From: Candidatus Zixiibacteriota bacterium
GTDB lineage: Bacteria > Zixibacteria > MSB-5A5 > GN15 > PGXB01
NCBI GenBank assembly: GCA_026397505.1
Contig: JAPLUR010000110.1
Coordinates: forward strand, 1 to 35,391
DNA length: 35,391 nucleotides
Direction of reading: 5' to 3'
The notes under the pieces are model-generated. The model was given only the letters and a program-made list of their open reading frames with translations, had not been told where the DNA came from and did no database searches. Positions 34,319 through 35,391 of the stretch are shown piece after piece. The position numbers and the translations under genes were made by a program. Position 1 is the first letter of the stretch. Every line of letters starts with the position of its first letter.

Positions 34319-34346
34319 TTGACAAACATGGAATTAATTGTATATT
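34319..34346 (+). promoter_or_regulatory. Candidate sigma70-like promoter upstream of the M23 gene
   Basis: A perfect TTGACA (34319-34324), a 16-base spacer and TATATT (34341-34346) read toward the peptidase gene. The start codon is 272 bases further on, so the leader would be long. Apart from this and the minus-strand TATAAT at 34245-34250, I see no structured element in the 34237-34617 interval. Confidence 0.5.
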
Positions 34347-34617
34347 TATGGTAACTCTTTGGGACGAATTGATTTGTCAATGTCGACCCGACCCCTCTAC
34401 TACCTTCTTTATCTAATAATTAATTCGATAGTGTTATAGCCTTCCCGCAATATCCCGAAATGAAAGGGATATTTTAGAAATAGCGGACTCGTATTTGCAA
34501 GAATTCTTCATATCAGGCAACTATATATGTACAACATGATAATCATCCATGATAGAAATTGATTATCCGTTAATTACATCCCCTTGACGGATTAATTTTT
34601 AGAGCAAAGGAGTCAAA

Positions 34618-35391
34618 ATGCCACGAAAACTAATGAAACTGCTGTTGCTGCTGTCAGCAATGACAGTGTTCGCGGTTTCCCTGAACGCCCATCCCTGGCC
34701 GGTCTGGCCGGACAGCTCTTATCATCAGATTATGCAATTATATGGATTGTGGTTCGGCGTGGACGATCAAAGCTCTCCACCTGGTATGCACAACGGAACA
34801 GATATTGTTGTTCCCTTCATGACACCGGTATATGCCGTTCAATCCGGATATGTCAAGGCTGTCTTAACCATTGTCGACGAATTGGTGAGCCCGGTTATAG
34901 CGGCCTCTTATTGGCGGATCGTGATCGCTGATTCCTCCGGAATTCAGCCCTGTGACGGTTGGATGTATGCCCATGTTGATAAATATTCCATCGCCGTTAC
35001 GGTCGGACAATGGGTCGAAACCGGGGATTCGCTGGGATGCGTCGCCAGCTGGTATAACTACGATTTTCCCAGCCACCTGCATCTTTCAGAGGTTCATTAT
35101 TATGGTACTGCGTCGCATTGGACTAATTGGAACGGCTGGGAATTTGTCGGCAATCCGCTGGATAAAATCGATAATGTCAATGACACGATTCTTCCGGTTC
35201 TCGAGACTGCTTACAATAGTCAATTGCTAGCCTTCTGTGCCAATGAGACCAGTAACTATTTCGAGGAGGGCGTTGCACTCAGCGGCGACGTGGATATTAT
35301 CAGCAGGGCGTACGACAACCACAACTGGGATTCCTGGAAAAATATTCCATATAGTCTAGAATACAGTATCAGCGGGGACTCCTCGATTCCC
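34618..35391 (+). CDS. Secreted M23 (LytM) family metallopeptidase, 3' end missing
   Basis: The frame is open for 258 codons to the window edge. ATG 34618 has AAAGGAG 5 bases upstream and begins a signal peptide (MKLLLLLSAMTVFAVSLNA, about 6-24). The LytM zinc site is complete: H58-NGT-D62, then H119 (YAHV), and H153-L-H155 (PSHLHLSEV). The glycine-rich entry and exit strands are also typical (VPFMTPVYAVQSGYVK; VTVGQWVETGDSLG). M23 enzymes cut peptidoglycan cross-links or Gly-rich peptides. After about residue 180 a different domain begins (LSGDVDIISRAYD), perhaps Ig-like, and the rest is outside the window. It diverges from the metallophosphoesterase gene. Confidence 0.87.
   Translation, partial: MPRKLMKLLLLLSAMTVFAVSLNAHPWPVWPDSSYHQIMQLYGLWFGVDDQSSPPGMHNGTDIVVPFMTPVYAVQSGYVKAVLTIVDELVSPVIAASYWRIVIADSSGIQPCDGWMYAHVDKYSIAVTVGQWVETGDSLGCVASWYNYDFPSHLHLSEVHYYGTASHWTNWNGWEFVGNPLDKIDNVNDTILPVLETAYNSQLLAFCANETSNYFEEGVALSGDVDIISRAYDNHNWDSWKNIPYSLEYSISGDSSIP

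Noticed and set aside
1-35391. CRISPR arrays, tRNA or rRNA genes, integrase or transposase genes
   Set aside because: I looked for regularly spaced repeats, tRNA-like cloverleafs and transposase motifs on both strands and saw none. Small RNAs cannot be excluded by eye.

Overview
The window looks like a chromosome segment from an uncultured, anaerobic member of the FCB superphylum. Candidate phylum Zixibacteria is my best guess; this is inference. The grounds are two or three secreted proteins with type IX secretion (T9SS/Por) C-terminal tails (NYPNPFN near the start of the tail, KKM[VI]LLK at its end), a secreted beta-helix protein ending in a non-cellulosomal type I dockerin, a DUF5916 outer-membrane protein, and a ferredoxin-dependent 2-oxoacid oxidoreductase operon. 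Most genes look close to 50% GC by eye, while the restriction-modification gene and the 29.2-30.9 kb segment look AT-richer. I see no rRNA, tRNA or CRISPR array.

Layout. 1-4.3 kb: the 3' end of one T9SS-tail gene, a decayed remnant of a third T9SS tail, and a complete 1153-residue PKD/toroid/CARDB protein whose 3' end and terminator are a near copy of bases 1-153. 4.3-7.7 kb (minus): phosphomannomutase/phosphoglucomutase and another T9SS-tail secreted protein. 7.9-11.0 kb (minus): a stand-alone type IIG-like restriction-methylation enzyme. 11.1-16.5 kb (plus): a compact operon behind a good sigma70-like promoter, iorA-iorB-buk-ptb-ptb2. It should turn 2-oxoacids from amino acids into acyl-CoA, acyl-phosphate and free acid, with reduced ferredoxin and ATP. 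TspO and a membrane-anchored rhodanese follow. 17.6-19.3 kb: a PEP-CTERM protein with its own terminator and a YihY/BrkB membrane protein. 19.3-25.0 kb: a gene remnant carrying the ANAQKSTGP signature, then (minus) the beta-helix/dockerin protein and the DUF5916 protein. 25.1-29.0 kb (plus): an orphan ketol-acid-reductoisomerase-like protein with changed active-site residues, then a HEAT-repeat/cyclophilin fusion overlapping a small exported protein. 29.2-30.9 kb: an accessory pair of an unknown protein and a zinc-finger RES-domain (NAD-degrading toxin type) protein. 31.1-35.4 kb: adenosine-specific kinase, GNAT acetyltransferase, a DUF5335/DUF2934 protein (minus), a membrane metallophosphoesterase (minus), and the start of a secreted M23 peptidase that runs off the end.

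The most interesting points are as follows. (1) The two overlapping ptb paralogues each keep a different half of the family's conserved motifs, which suggests a heteromeric phosphotransacylase. (2) The RES-domain pair is a candidate defence or toxin module. (3) The orphan KARI-like enzyme lacks a metal-ligand Glu and an active-site Lys. (4) A set of intergenic hairpins share an exact GTAG foot, the hallmark of REP elements moved by RAYT transposases, although each has a different stem. All names rest on reading motifs by eye; no database search was run.
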